A stretch of DNA of 64,000 nucleotides from Longibacter salinarum. Its GTDB lineage: Bacteria; Bacteroidota; Rhodothermia; Rhodothermales; Salinibacteraceae. The DNA is taken from assembly GCF_002554795.1 (NCBI RefSeq), contig NZ_PDEQ01000004.1, positions 248,001 through 312,000 on the forward strand. Direction: 5' to 3'. The position numbers and the translations under genes are program-made. Positions 1-9,171 of this stretch are shown here, in pieces. The first letter of the stretch is position 1; the number at the start of each line of letters is the position of its first letter. The notes below the pieces were generated by a model. The model worked only from the letters and a program-made list of their open reading frames with translations, had not been told where the DNA came from and did no database searches.

Positions 1-199
1 TAAATGCTGAAGATCGAGAATTGGCTTCATTCATCTTCGGGGCCAGCCTGGATTTACGGCTCTGGTAAGAACAGAGTGTCGGTCTAACGCCGAACAAAAA
101 TAAAAAAGTATGGTATCAATTATGTAAGTTTACATTTTAATACATACATTTATAGCCGTGTCTATCTGATCGTCTCTCATTTAGCTATCTCATCTTGAC
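1..199. other. AT-rich upstream region of the first gene
   Basis: No gene is visible. Bases 100-160 are clearly AT-rich compared with the rest of the window, and TACATTTA at 145-152 resembles the Bacteroidota -7 element TAnnTTTG about 45 bases before the first ATG. I see no convincing TTG at the expected upstream distance, so this is only a probable promoter region. Confidence 0.35.
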
Positions 200-1015
200 A
201 TGAGATCTCTTCAGACCGGCTTCCTCTCCCTTCTGTTCGTTCTTCTCATCTCTGGGTCCACCGCGGCCCAGCCTGTCACGCAAGCACCCGCGCGGTCGGG
301 CGATTATGTCGCCGTCGACTGGAATAAGCCCGTATTTAGCGTGCCGACGGTTTTCGAATCCTTGTCTTCCGCCGCTTTTGTATCCGGACGAGTAAGCATC
401 AATAAGACCGTCCGACTCGTCGCTGATCTTCCTTTTGGATACGGCGCTATTGATGCAAACTATGTTTCTTCGGATCAATACATATCGGACGTGGGACTCG
501 GCAATCCGTACATCGGCATCGAATACGCAAGCGGACATCATTTCCTGCTTGAATCTGGTGTTCGACTGCCGATCAACACTGTCGACAAAGCCCCTCTAGC
601 CTCGGTGATCGGCCAAATTGCCGTCACGAATCGAGTGATGGCTTTCGTTCCGGACTACCTGACGATGTATGCCGTCGGCAATTACGTGCACACGCTCGAG
701 GATTCACCCATTGAGTTTCGACTTCGAGGAGGTCCGGCCTTTGCCCTCTTCACCGGCGACGCCAGCGGGAGCAACGAGATGCTTGCCATCATCGACCTGG
801 GAGGCTGGTACGTCGGAGAAACGTACGAACTCGGTGTTGGATATTCGTCACGCGTCGTCCTTGGAGAAGATGCCCAGTCCGAACTCGGGGTCTCCGGGTT
901 CGCACGCGTGAAGGGCGTGTATCCGGGTCTTACCCTCGGTGTACCGGTAGGCGACGGCCTCCGTGACAGCGTGAGCTTTATTCTAGGCGCCACCATCCGT
1001 GTGCCGATCAACTAA
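200..1015 (+). CDS. Predicted outer-membrane beta-barrel protein
   Basis: A 271-residue protein with a clear Sec signal peptide (residues 1-23, hydrophobic LSLLFVLLISGSTA followed by AQP). The mature part has alternating hydrophobic/polar strands, many Gly and aromatic residues and no catalytic motif, ending in a strand-like segment (FILGATIRVPIN), as in small outer-membrane barrels. The ATG at 200 is the only start that gives the signal peptide. It stands alone, followed by a strong hairpin terminator at 1250-1291. I do not recognise a specific family; a transport or structural surface role is inference only. Confidence 0.6.
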   Translation: MRSLQTGFLSLLFVLLISGSTAAQPVTQAPARSGDYVAVDWNKPVFSVPTVFESLSSAAFVSGRVSINKTVRLVADLPFGYGAIDANYVSSDQYISDVGLGNPYIGIEYASGHHFLLESGVRLPINTVDKAPLASVIGQIAVTNRVMAFVPDYLTMYAVGNYVHTLEDSPIEFRLRGGPAFALFTGDASGSNEMLAIIDLGGWYVGETYELGVGYSSRVVLGEDAQSELGVSGFARVKGVYPGLTLGVPVGDGLRDSVSFILGATIRVPIN

Positions 1016-1342
1016 CTGAGATCGGTCGCTCTCACGAAATAGTGAGTGACTTGGGAGTACTTCAATAAGCGGCTCGCTGGCCGACGCCTCTCAGACCGAG
1101 CTTGGCGCATCTACCGTCGCAACGTTCGGCAGTTTCTCGCCAGGCGTCATCTTCGTCGTCCTCGCAGATGCAGGTCGGGATGAGCGGTCGGGTCCCGCGG
1201 GATTAAATCGGTCCGTTCGCGTCCGTGCCCCCTCCAGGCAAACGACAAACGGCTCGGTGTCCGCGAAAACTGGACACTGAGCCGCTTTTTTGCCTACGAA
1301 CTTGATCCCACATTTCTATCGTAGCGAGATCGATATCACGCG
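1016..1342. other. Intergenic region between barrel gene and rpoN
   Basis: Noncoding gap between two convergent genes. The only structure I can support is the terminator at 1250-1291; nothing else stands out. Confidence 0.5.
1250..1291 (+). terminator. Rho-independent terminator (possibly bidirectional)
   Basis: Stem CGGCTCGGTGTCC / GGACACTGAGCCG (one G-U pair) with a 9-base loop, followed by CTTTTTTG. It serves the plus-strand barrel gene. On the minus strand the stem is followed by the weaker CGTTTGTCGTTTG, so it could also terminate something read leftward past rpoN. Confidence 0.75.
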
Positions 1343-2902
1343 CTACGCCTCAACTCCCTCTGGCTCTTGCTCCGGCTCCTGTTCCCCGTCCTCATCGAGC
1401 ACGATCTGCTTCCGGAGGCGCGCTACCGGGATGCTCAAATGCTTGCGGTACTTCGACACCGTACGGCGAGCGATTTTGAAACCTTTCTCTTCCAGCTTGT
1501 CGGCGAGCTTCTGGTCGGAGTATGGGGACGTCTTGTCCTCCGCGTCGACAATTTGCTGTAGCACCGCCTTCACCTCCTTGTTCGACACCTCATCTCCGTC
1601 AACCGTCTCCAGACCTTCCGAGAAAAAGTACTTGAGTTCGTAGACTCCGAACTCCGACTGCACGTACTTGCCGTTCACGACACGGCTGACGGTCGAAATG
1701 TCCATGTCGATGATCTCCGCAATGTCCTGCAGAATCATCGGCTTCAGGTTGCCCTCGCCATACCTGAAGAAGTCCTCTTGCAGTTGGACAATGGCATCCA
1801 TCACCAGCGTCATCGTGTGCCGGCGCTGGTTAATCGAATTGATGAACCAACGAGCGGAGTCGAACTTGTTCTTCAGAAACTGCTTCGTCTCCTTGTCGAT
1901 GTCTTTTTTGTTGCCGCTGGCCTTCGCCTTCTTCTTTTTCTTCTTCTCCCGCTTCTTCTGAGCCCGAAGCTTCTCCAGCATCTTGCGGTAATGACGCGAG
2001 ATGTGAAGGTCGGGCGCGTTTCGGCCGTTCAGGGTGATGATGAACTCTCCATCCACGTACCGAACCGTAAAATCCGGCGTAATGTAGTTGGTCTCCTCGG
2101 AAAACTGTCCCTCGCCCGGCTTCGGATCGAGACGTTGCTGTATCAGATCGAACGCTGTTTTGAGTTCACGATCGTCTACTCCGAGACGCTTCTTCAGCTT
2201 GCCGAAGTGCTTCATCGTGAATGCCTTGTAGTGATCCTCCAGCATTTCGATCGCCGTGTTGCGACCATCCACATCGTCCGGCATCCGATAGAGCTGTAGC
2301 AGGAGGCACTCTTGAAGGTCGCGCGCGGCAATGCCCGCCGGATCCATCGATTGCACCTGGAGGAGCACCTCTTCGACATCCTCAACCTCCAGCTCAATGC
2401 CCTGATTGAACAGGATGTCATCGATGATCGACTCTGGGTCACGGCGGAGATAGCCATCTTCATCAATCGATCCGATGATCTGCTCCGCGACCATTTCATC
2501 GGTCTCGGACATGTTCAGGAAGCTCATCTGATTCTTGAGCTGTTCGGCCAGGGTCGTGCTGGACCGCATCGGCCGCTCCCGGTCGTCATCGTCCTCGCTG
2601 TAGTTCGGATTGGCCTTGTAGCCGTAGAGGTCGTCACTACTGTTGAGAAGATCCTCGACGTCGAACTCGTCCTCGTCCTCCGTCTCAAGTTCATTCTCCA
2701 TCTCTGCCTCCGTGGCATCGATCTGCTCCTCCTCCCGCTTTTCCTCCTCGTCGAGGCCCTCCTCCAGCAGCGGGTTCTCCTCCAGCTCCTCCTTGATTCG
2801 CATTTCTAAATCAAGGGTGTTGAGCTGCAGCAGCTTGATGTACTGAATCTGCTGCGGCGAAAGCTTTTGTTGAAGCTCTTGTTTCTGATGGAGTTCAAGC
2901 AT
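1343..2902 (-). CDS. rpoN: RNA polymerase sigma-54 factor
   Basis: Sigma-54 directs RNA polymerase to -24/-12 promoters and needs an AAA+ enhancer-binding activator. The 519-residue protein shows the Gln/Leu-rich region I at the start (QKLSPQQIQYIKLLQL, ENPLLEEG), a long acidic region II (EEEKREEEQ, DEDEFDVEDLL), a core-binding region, a helix-turn-helix (MDISTVSRVVNGKYV) and the C-terminal RpoN box as ARRTVSKYRKHL. Start: an upstream in-frame ATG would add 33 residues without family character; MLELHQKQ at 2902 matches the usual RpoN N terminus. A Lys/Glu-rich insertion (KREKKKKKKAKASG) sits in the core-binding part. It diverges from ruvB. No sigma-54 activator is visible in this window. Confidence 0.95.
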   Translation of the reverse strand: MLELHQKQELQQKLSPQQIQYIKLLQLNTLDLEMRIKEELEENPLLEEGLDEEEKREEEQIDATEAEMENELETEDEDEFDVEDLLNSSDDLYGYKANPNYSEDDDDRERPMRSSTTLAEQLKNQMSFLNMSETDEMVAEQIIGSIDEDGYLRRDPESIIDDILFNQGIELEVEDVEEVLLQVQSMDPAGIAARDLQECLLLQLYRMPDDVDGRNTAIEMLEDHYKAFTMKHFGKLKKRLGVDDRELKTAFDLIQQRLDPKPGEGQFSEETNYITPDFTVRYVDGEFIITLNGRNAPDLHISRHYRKMLEKLRAQKKREKKKKKKAKASGNKKDIDKETKQFLKNKFDSARWFINSINQRRHTMTLVMDAIVQLQEDFFRYGEGNLKPMILQDIAEIIDMDISTVSRVVNGKYVQSEFGVYELKYFFSEGLETVDGDEVSNKEVKAVLQQIVDAEDKTSPYSDQKLADKLEEKGFKIARRTVSKYRKHLSIPVARLRKQIVLDEDGEQEPEQEPEGVEA

Positions 2903-3314
2903 GGAGCTGTGGCGACCTGGTGCATCCGAGTAGAAAGGAAGACCGTGAAGCAACGAAACGAAGCAAATGCGCGAGGAGGCACTCCCGCATCTCGTTCTCA
3001 TTTCGCCGGTCTATAAGCGTGGGAAACTGCTTGCCCACAATATCTATTCCGCTTGCCCGTTTCTTAACGCAAGCCTCGCATCAAGGTTTGCATAATCCAT
3101 CGAGTTCTCCGTAATCCCTGTGTGAAGGGCCTATGGGTCCTCATCCGATGGAATACTTGAGCGTGGAAACGAAAGGAAAAACAGGCAGCCGGCTGCACGA
3201 TCCGGCGCCGCGTCGATCCTTGTGTCGCACGGCCCGGCTCCCAGACCGAAACCCTTCGACGCTGACAGGCTTGAACCACTCCCGCATCGTGTCGACCTCC
3301 TGACTGCGCCGTTT
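2903..3314. other. Divergent promoter region between rpoN and ruvB
   Basis: Both flanking genes read outward, so promoters for both should lie here. Upstream in-frame extensions of both genes enter this region but have no family similarity. I could not assign promoter elements with confidence. Confidence 0.4.
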
Positions 3315-4373
3315 ATGGATTCTGCTCGCTCCGCCCCTCTCCGTCCCGATGCAAATGCGACGGACACCGACATCGAAACTCAACTTCGCCCGCAGTCCCT
3401 GGACGAGTTTGTCGGCCAGGAAAAGATCAAGGAGAACCTGCGGATCTTTATGACGGCGGCGCTCCAGCGAAGTGAAGCGCTGGATCATGTGCTGCTGTCC
3501 GGTCCACCTGGCCTCGGCAAAACCACTCTGGCCTACATTGTGGCCAACGAAATGGCTGCCCGCATCCGGACGACAAGTGGCCCGGTGCTCGAAAAGCCTG
3601 CTGACATTGCGGGGGTCCTAACGAACATGGAGGAGGGAGATGTTCTCTTCATTGACGAGATTCATCGGCTGAGCTCCGTGGTGGAAGAGTACCTTTACTC
3701 CGCGATGGAGGACTATCGAATCGACATTGTCATCGACGCGGGACCGAACGCGAGGACTGTTCAGATCGATTTGCCTCCGTTTACGCTTATCGGAGCGACC
3801 ACCCGAAAGGGCCTGCTCACGGCTCCCCTCCGCGCACGATTCGGAATTGATTTCCGATACGATTACTACACGGCGGATCTCCTCCGACAAATCACGCTTC
3901 GCTCCGCTCGTATCCTTCAGGTTGATGCGACTGAGGATGGCGCCTACGAGATTGCTCGTCGCTCTCGCGGTACGCCGCGTATTGCCAACCGACTCCTGCG
4001 ACGCACGCGAGACTTTGCTGAAGTGGAAGGCGACGGACAGATCACAAAGGCCATCGCAGACCGAGCGCTGAATGCGCTGGATGTCGATGAAGAAGGACTC
4101 GATGACATGGATACGCGGATCCTTCTGACCCTGATCGAAAATTTTGGTGGCGGCCCGACCGGATTGAAAAATCTCGCCGTGTCCGTCGGCGAGGACTCCG
4201 GCACGATCGAGGAGGTCTACGAACCCTATTTGATTCAGGAGGGATTTCTTGAACGGACACCACGCGGGCGAATCGCACTGCCGCGTGCCTACCGTCACTT
4301 CGATCGAACACCGCCAAAAGGACGCGGGCCCTCGCTCTTTGAGGAGGATGAGCAAGGACGCGGTGATCTGTAG
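3315..4373 (+). CDS. ruvB: Holliday junction branch migration DNA helicase RuvB
   Basis: RuvB is the AAA+ motor that, with RuvA, drives branch migration of Holliday junctions for RuvC cleavage. The 352-residue protein has Walker [10 protein letters not shown] (63-71), Walker B LFIDEIH (111-117), sensor 1 ([11 protein letters not shown]), the arginine-finger region (TAPLRARFG) and the C-terminal winged-helix DNA-binding domain ([30 protein letters not shown]). The chosen ATG at 3315 gives the normal family length; an in-frame start at 3222 would add 31 residues without similarity. ruvA and ruvC are not adjacent. Confidence 0.97.
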   Translation: MDSARSAPLRPDANATDTDIETQLRPQSLDEFVGQEKIKENLRIFMTAALQRSEALDHVLLSGPPGLGKTTLAYIVANEMAARIRTTSGPVLEKPADIAGVLTNMEEGDVLFIDEIHRLSSVVEEYLYSAMEDYRIDIVIDAGPNARTVQIDLPPFTLIGATTRKGLLTAPLRARFGIDFRYDYYTADLLRQITLRSARILQVDATEDGAYEIARRSRGTPRIANRLLRRTRDFAEVEGDGQITKAIADRALNALDVDEEGLDDMDTRILLTLIENFGGGPTGLKNLAVSVGEDSGTIEEVYEPYLIQEGFLERTPRGRIALPRAYRHFDRTPPKGRGPSLFEEDEQGRGDL

Positions 4374-4747
4374 TCGAGACCTACCGAAAACCTAACAGGC
4401 CGGTTACACGCGTGAACCTGTCGGTATGTCTTCGTGAGCGTGGGATACGAACCTTCACTCGTGCATGTCACGACCTAAGTTCTGACTGCCCCGCTCCTCC
4501 TACTGCCCCATGACCGACCTCTCTCGCTTCGGCATCGTCTTCATCCGCTCGATCCCGGACAGTCCCCGCATGCTCGTCTACACGGACTTCGACGGCCCCA
4601 TCCCTCCCATCATCGGCTACTGGGTGATGAACTAGGCACCCGCTCCGGGACCTTCTGGATTGAAGGCATCGGCTCGTCCGTCCCGGCTCACCTCCCCTAT
4701 CACCGCATCTCACTACCTTTTTGCGTGTTAACGTGTTAATGTATTAG
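4374..4747. other. Gap holding a possible decayed gene fragment
   Basis: No intact gene. A short reading frame and an out-of-frame continuation at 4510-4739 look like remains of a coding sequence (listed separately). The right edge meets the first copy of the ~200-bp repeat. Confidence 0.4.
4510..4739 (+). pseudogene. Possible remnant of a secreted-protein gene
   Basis: From ATG 4510 a 41-residue frame reads MTDLSRFGIVFIRSIPDSP...GYWVMN and stops at 4635. In a second frame, from about 4617 to the stop at 4737-4739, the translation continues as GTRSGTFWIEGIGSSVPAH. FWIEGIGS resembles a phrase I associate with secreted Bacteroidota proteins just before a C-terminal sorting domain; that resemblance is from memory. 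Codon use is GC-rich like real genes. A frameshifted gene end is the best guess, but chance is possible. Confidence 0.2.
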
Positions 4748-4944
4748 AACCTGTTTGGCGGACAGCCTTCGGCGATCCAGACGTGCGGACCTCCCGATGG
4801 TCGGTCCTCGCGACACAAGTAACATGAGACTGGGTTCATCTCAGACCCCGTGTTTACTCCGACATTGCGTAAGAATAATCGTCAGGCCGCCGATCGACCT
4901 GGACCGCCGAGGTTACTTTTCGCAATCCATCCGCCAAACAGGTT
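4748..4944 (+). repeat. Copy 1 of a ~200-bp repeat with inverted ends
   Basis: Begins AACCTGTTTGGCGGAC and ends GTCCGCC-type inverse ATCCGCCAAACAGGTT, so the outer 15 bases form a perfect inverted repeat. Inside lie GCCTTCGGC and the hairpin-forming GGACCTCCCGATGGTCGGTCC block also seen in the other copies. The middle is the most diverged of the four copies but still aligns with copy 2 (CCGTGT...ACT..G...AA..ATAA.CGTCA.GCC). It holds no reading frame worth calling and sits between ruvB and mltA. Confidence 0.8.
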
Positions 4945-4960
4945 ATTAACGTATCAACCG

Positions 4961-6205
4961 CTACGGTGCTAGTGACGCCGGCAGAAAGACGACGTAGGAG
5001 CCCGGCGACTTCATGCGTCCCGCGACGTCGGCTGCTCGCTCTCCCGCCCCCCAGAACACGTCGCCGCGTACAGCACCGCGAATGGCCCCGCCGGTATCCT
5101 GCGCGATCATAAGCCGTCGCAGGCGAGCCACGGGCGTCCCGTCGATTGTATCTGCTGGAGTGGCTCCCGCGCTCAGTTCGTCCTCCGTCAACGGGCGATA
5201 CGACGACAACCAGAGCGGCGCGCCATATGGCAGGAATCGTGAGTCAACAGCGAGAGAATGACCGGCCGTCAGCGGAACGCCCTGGGCACCGATCGGGCCC
5301 TCCCGTGCGTCGAGATCTGTCCGCTCCTGGAAAAAGACGTACGACCGATTGCGATTCATCAGGTCCTCCGCGCGCTCCGGATGATCGGCCATCCACTGGC
5401 GAATCGCCTGCATCGACATGTCCTCCCGCGCGACCTCACCCATCTGAATTAGATCGCGCCCGATCGCACGGTACGGCTGACCGTTCGCTGCTGCGTACCC
5501 AACCCGGATCAAGCTGGAATCGGGCAGGATGACGCGCCCCGAGCCCTGGATCTGAAGAAAAAACTTATCCACCCGGCTGTCGACGTAGACGATCTCAAGA
5601 CCGCGCCCCTCGAGAATCCCTTCCTCAATTTTCTCCCGTTCGTAGTACGGCACCAGGCGATTCCCTTCGACCCGGCCAAAGAGCCGCTCACCGTCAAGGG
5701 AAGAACGGAAATCGCCAAGATGGATCCGGATGAGGTCTGTTGGAGGCCTGTGCAGCGGCTCGGAGAACACGCTCGATTTTGTCCGCGCGCCTCGTAATTG
5801 CGGTTCGTAGTATCCGGTAAACAACCCGTCCCGGTCCTTTCCCATTGCCACATGGTACGGCCGAAACGACCGACTGAAGAATCGCTGCGCCTCGGCGTTG
5901 GATGTGTCCGGGAGACTGAGGGCCTTCTCGCATACGGGCATCCAGTCCTCGGTTGTACCAAAGACCGGCCGGTCGGGCACCATCCGAGCATCGGAGGGAC
6001 GATCTCGAAGCGCGTCACAAGAGCGCTGAAAGGCTTGCAACGCTCTGGCAGCGCCCGTCGGACGCCACCCATCAAGCTGGCGAGGCTCAATCGGCTGAAG
6101 GCTGAAGGTTGCCTCTGCCTCTCGTTGCGCTTCATCCGACGAAGAGCAGCCGATGACAGACAGCACCGTGATAAGACAGAGTCCGAGGCAGAAGCGGGAG
6201 TACAC
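4961..6205 (-). CDS. mltA: Lytic murein transglycosylase A-type lipoprotein
   Basis: MltA cleaves the MurNAc-GlcNAc bond of peptidoglycan to give 1,6-anhydro products. The 414-residue protein has a lipoprotein signal (VLSVIGC, Cys20) for anchoring in the outer membrane. The MltA domain is seen in FTGYYEPQLRGA and FFLQIQGSGRV, and the C-terminal 3D domain in LTAGHSLAVDSRFLPYGAPLW and QDTGGAIRGAVRGDVFWGAG, where the Asp of RGDVFWG matches the family's catalytic Asp. Length is close to that of E. coli MltA. It is alone on the minus strand beside repeat copy 1. Confidence 0.93.
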   Translation of the reverse strand: MYSRFCLGLCLITVLSVIGCSSSDEAQREAEATFSLQPIEPRQLDGWRPTGAARALQAFQRSCDALRDRPSDARMVPDRPVFGTTEDWMPVCEKALSLPDTSNAEAQRFFSRSFRPYHVAMGKDRDGLFTGYYEPQLRGARTKSSVFSEPLHRPPTDLIRIHLGDFRSSLDGERLFGRVEGNRLVPYYEREKIEEGILEGRGLEIVYVDSRVDKFFLQIQGSGRVILPDSSLIRVGYAAANGQPYRAIGRDLIQMGEVAREDMSMQAIRQWMADHPERAEDLMNRNRSYVFFQERTDLDAREGPIGAQGVPLTAGHSLAVDSRFLPYGAPLWLSSYRPLTEDELSAGATPADTIDGTPVARLRRLMIAQDTGGAIRGAVRGDVFWGAGERAADVAGRMKSPGSYVVFLPASLAP

Positions 6206-6406
6206 AGAAGGTGGGGGCTACGGGGTTAGAAGCAAACAAAATGTGGGCTGACGCGGAGGGTCGCCCCTCGCACTCATTCGAGCGTACAGGGGCAGGCCAA
6301 CGGGTCCCATCAATCTGTAATCACCGATAGAGCGTGACGCACAATCATGACCGGCTCTCCGAATCGAGTAATCGGGAGAACATCGGGCGCCTACGGCATG
6401 CTGTCA

Positions 6407-6823
6407 TCAACTAGCATCGTCGCTATCTCGATTCGGCAACGAGTCTTGAACAGCCCGTCGCTCAACGATCAGACGGGCGGTCGACTCGTTCGTCGCGATG
6501 GGCACATTGTGGACGTTACACGCCCGGAGAAGCGTCTGAATGTCCGGTTCGTGCGGGTGCTTGCCCAGCGGGTCGATGAAGAACACAACGGCGTAGACAT
6601 TTCCCTCGACGATGCGAGACGCAATCTGGACATCTCCGCCAAGTGGACCGGAGTGGTAGCGCACGACGTCGAGATCAAGTTCATCAATGAGCATCTGCCC
6701 GGTGGTTCCGGTGGCCACGAGCTGGAATTGACGAAGCAGGTCCGCGTGCTTGTGAGCAAATGAAATCAGATCAGCCTTTTTGCCGTCATGAGCAATCAAG
6801 GCGAGAACAGGAGCTTCGGGCAT
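6407..6823 (-). CDS. mgsA: Methylglyoxal synthase
   Basis: Converts dihydroxyacetone phosphate to methylglyoxal and phosphate, a bypass that relieves phosphate limitation in lower glycolysis. The 138-residue protein carries the family signatures LIAHDGKK (phosphate contact), TGTTG, GPLGGDVQIASRI with the catalytic Asp64, and PHEPD with His91 and Asp94, matching the Asp71, His98 and Asp101 set of E. coli MgsA, followed by PIATNESTA. It diverges from the ferredoxin gene across a 212-base gap. Confidence 0.95.
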   Translation of the reverse strand: MPEAPVLALIAHDGKKADLISFAHKHADLLRQFQLVATGTTGQMLIDELDLDVVRYHSGPLGGDVQIASRIVEGNVYAVVFFIDPLGKHPHEPDIQTLLRACNVHNVPIATNESTARLIVERRAVQDSLPNRDSDDAS

Positions 6824-7035
6824 GGATCGAGCCAGGTGGCGAGAAGCATTGTGAGTGTCAGCGTTCCCATTTACATCTTCGAACAGGAACGTAGCCGGCC
6901 TTTACTATGGGACGTTCGCAGTCAGCCCCGACCCGGCCAACCCGTAACGCGTATGTCTTTCTGGAACTGCGGAAAACATACGGGTTATCATCGTATCGAA
7001 TCAACTCCAGTCTGCTCTGTCCGTACCTCCTTCCT

Positions 7036-7380
7036 ATGCCGTACGTCGTCACCGAACCCTGCATTAACTGCAAGTACACAGATTGTGTCGAGGTATGCCC
7101 CGTAGATTGCTTCTATGAAGGGCCTAACTTTCTCACGATCCAGCCCGACGAGTGCATCGACTGCAACGCCTGCGTGCCCGTCTGCCCGGTCGAAGCCATC
7201 TATCCGGATGACGAACTCCCGGAGGAGTACCAGCACTATACGGAATGGAACGAGTATCTCGCCAATCAATGGCGCGAACTCGGGTACAACATCACGGAGA
7301 AGTCCGATCCGATGCCAGACGCCGAGGAGTGGGAAACGAAAGAGAAGTCGGAGGAAGACATTCTGACCTGGGACGTGTGA
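7036..7380 (+). CDS. fdxA: 7Fe (3Fe-4S/4Fe-4S) ferredoxin
   Basis: A soluble low-potential electron carrier. The 114-residue protein opens [24 protein letters not shown], the 3Fe-4S plus 4Fe-4S pattern typical of FdxA, followed by FYEGPNF and the second cluster motif [17 protein letters not shown]. The C-terminal half is acidic ([18 protein letters not shown]), as expected for a halophile or acidic ferredoxin. An in-frame upstream start at 6907 would add 43 residues of no family character, so 7036 is chosen. Partner enzymes are not in the window. A terminator follows at 7411. Confidence 0.93.
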   Translation: MPYVVTEPCINCKYTDCVEVCPVDCFYEGPNFLTIQPDECIDCNACVPVCPVEAIYPDDELPEEYQHYTEWNEYLANQWRELGYNITEKSDPMPDAEEWETKEKSEEDILTWDV

Positions 7381-7410
7381 TGCGCCGCTCCCACGCCGAT
7401 GCTCGTCTCG

Positions 7411-7447
7411 AACGCCGCTCCAGGTATCCCGTCGGAGCGGCGTTTCC
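7411..7447 (+). terminator. Terminator after ferredoxin gene
   Basis: Perfect 11-bp stem AACGCCGCTCC / GGAGCGGCGTT with a 12-base loop; the U-tract is short (TTTCCGTTG). It lies 30 bases after the stop codon. Confidence 0.6.
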
Positions 7448-7625
7448 GTTGTCTATGCGCCGCGACCACGCCGCCAGGTTAGGCATGCAGCGGTCCGACG
7501 GTCTGCAGCTTTCGTTCGCCTCGAGCGTCGTGGTATAACACATGGTTCCCGTCGCGCAGGATCATTCCTGCGCCCGCTAGCTACTATTTCCCGGCCCTTT
7601 TCGCCACCTACCTCTGCGCTTAATT

Positions 7626-8339
7626 ATGCCCGATTCCTCCCCTGCCATCGACGCGTCCCAGGTTTCCTGGACGCCTGTCGCGGACCTCGACACGTCGACT
7701 CGCGCGGCGTTTATCTGGCAGACCTATCTCCACGTGGCCGCTGCCATCATCGGCTTCGCCCTACTGGAGGTCTTTCTGTTTTCCTCCGGCCTTGCCGAAC
7801 CGATCGCGCAGGCCATGTTGAGCGTGAACTGGCTCATCCCCCTGGGCGCATTTATGGTCGTCGGCTGGCTCGCGACGCGCACGGCCCACCGAACGGAATC
7901 CATCTCGAAGCAATACCTCGCTCTCGCGGGCTTCGTCGTGGCGGAGGCCATTCTCTTCGTGCCCTTGCTCGTCATGGCTCATTATACAGCAGGCGGGGGC
8001 GTCATCGAAAGTGCAGCCTGGGTGACGCTGCTCGGCTTCGCGGGCCTTACGGGCATCGCCTTTTACACACGCAAAGATTTCAGCTTCCTCCGCGGAGTGA
8101 TGATCTGGGGTGGGTTCGCGGCCCTCGGCCTAATCGTTGCCGGATCGATCTTTGGCTTTCAACTCGGAACGTTTTTCTCGATCGGCATGGTCGCCCTCGC
8201 CGGCGCCTCCATTCTGTATGACACGTCGAACGTGATCCACCACTTTCCGAAAGATCGCTACGTCGCGGCGGCGCTTCAGCTGTTCGCCTCCGTCGCCATG
8301 ATGTTCTGGTACATCCTGAGCTTGATGTCGAGCGAATGA
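7626..8339 (+). CDS. Bax inhibitor-1 / YccA family membrane protein
   Basis: A 237-residue integral membrane protein with about seven transmembrane helices. The C terminus matches the BI-1/UPF0005 signature: a GMVALAGASILYDTSNVIHH segment, a polar loop, then AALQLFASVAMMFWYILSL. The Asp of YDTS corresponds to the conserved aspartate in the pore-lining helix of BsYetJ-type calcium-leak proteins. In bacteria the family (YccA, YbhL, YetJ) is linked to pH-dependent ion leak and to FtsH modulation. It stands alone and ends at a terminator. Confidence 0.85.
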   Translation: MPDSSPAIDASQVSWTPVADLDTSTRAAFIWQTYLHVAAAIIGFALLEVFLFSSGLAEPIAQAMLSVNWLIPLGAFMVVGWLATRTAHRTESISKQYLALAGFVVAEAILFVPLLVMAHYTAGGGVIESAAWVTLLGFAGLTGIAFYTRKDFSFLRGVMIWGGFAALGLIVAGSIFGFQLGTFFSIGMVALAGASILYDTSNVIHHFPKDRYVAAALQLFASVAMMFWYILSLMSSE

Positions 8340-8410
8340 CAAGAGCATTTATGATCACGCGGCTGTGAGGGGCAAAACAACGCCGTCTCCACAAACCGAT
8401 GCTTGATGCG

Positions 8411-8446
8411 CGCCCTGCCGGCCACTGCGTCGGGAGGGCGTTTTTG
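8411..8446 (+). terminator. Terminator after BI-1 family gene
   Basis: Stem CGCCCT / AGGGCG, extended by partial GCC/GGG pairing, followed by TTTTTGTGG. Confidence 0.65.
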
Positions 8447-8556
8447 TGGACGGGCGCACGCGACCAAATATCGTCTCGGGCTCCCAGCATGCAACTGTTG
8501 ACGACAGCCTTCTGTATGAGCCGTCCCTTATGATTTCTCCGACCACTCTGATCACC

Positions 8557-9045
8557 ATGCGCATCACGAACCCCTTTCTTCTTCTGGTTTCCCTGCTCAC
8601 CGGACTGCTTGTTCTCTCAGGCTGTGAAACGCGAAGCGAACTGACGATCAGCGGTCCCCCTCAAAATACACCGACGACCGTAACGATCACCGTCGACAAC
8701 CGGAGTAATGATGCATGGGTCGTCGTTGACGTGCAGGGAGGTACGGACGTAACGGATGGATCGACCGACAACCCTACGCTTCGCTTCAAGAAAGACGTTC
8801 GGTATGTCATCAATAACATGGGCGGAGAAAACAACCATCCAATCGCGCTCAAAGACGCGGACGGCTCCATCCTCCTTCGTCAAGACACCGGCGGCGGCTC
8901 GCTAAGTGGAGATGAGGATATAAACTTCGTGGCCAACACGGACGGAATCGCCTTCACGTTCACGCGAACGCTGCTGCAAGAAGTAGATGCGTACAATTGC
9001 CTGAACCATGCTGCCATGGAAGGCTCCATCGTCGTCGTCGAATAG
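8557..9045 (+). CDS. Cupredoxin-like lipoprotein with a type 1 copper ligand set
   Basis: A 162-residue lipoprotein (lipobox LSGC, Cys23). Start 8557 is chosen because it puts the signal peptide at the N terminus; an in-frame start at 8446 would bury it. The mature part is predicted all-beta and ends with YNCLNHAAMEGSIVVVE. The C-x2-H-x2-M spacing (Cys148, His151, Met154) plus an upstream NNHPI (His94) reproduces the ligand pattern of plastocyanin/auracyanin blue copper sites. I infer an anchored electron carrier or copper-binding protein. The family is not otherwise recognised. Confidence 0.65.
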   Translation: MRITNPFLLLVSLLTGLLVLSGCETRSELTISGPPQNTPTTVTITVDNRSNDAWVVVDVQGGTDVTDGSTDNPTLRFKKDVRYVINNMGGENNHPIALKDADGSILLRQDTGGGSLSGDEDINFVANTDGIAFTFTRTLLQEVDAYNCLNHAAMEGSIVVVE

Positions 9046-9069
9046 ACGCGACCGTCTGGGATGAGCTAA

Positions 9070-9113
9070 AAATAAAAAAGCGCCCTGCCGGCCGTAGCCA
9101 GCAGGGCGCTTTC
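9070..9113 (-). terminator. Terminator of ahcY (bidirectional hairpin)
   Basis: Stem AGCGCCCTGC / GCAGGGCGCT. On the minus strand it is followed by TTTTTTATTTTT, an excellent U-tract for ahcY; on the plus strand by TTCTGTG, weaker, for the cupredoxin-like gene. Confidence 0.85.
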
Positions 9114-9171
9114 TGTGTGTGGTCGGGACAGCGGTGAGGTGCTCGTCCCTTGCATCACAGACTCAACGAGA

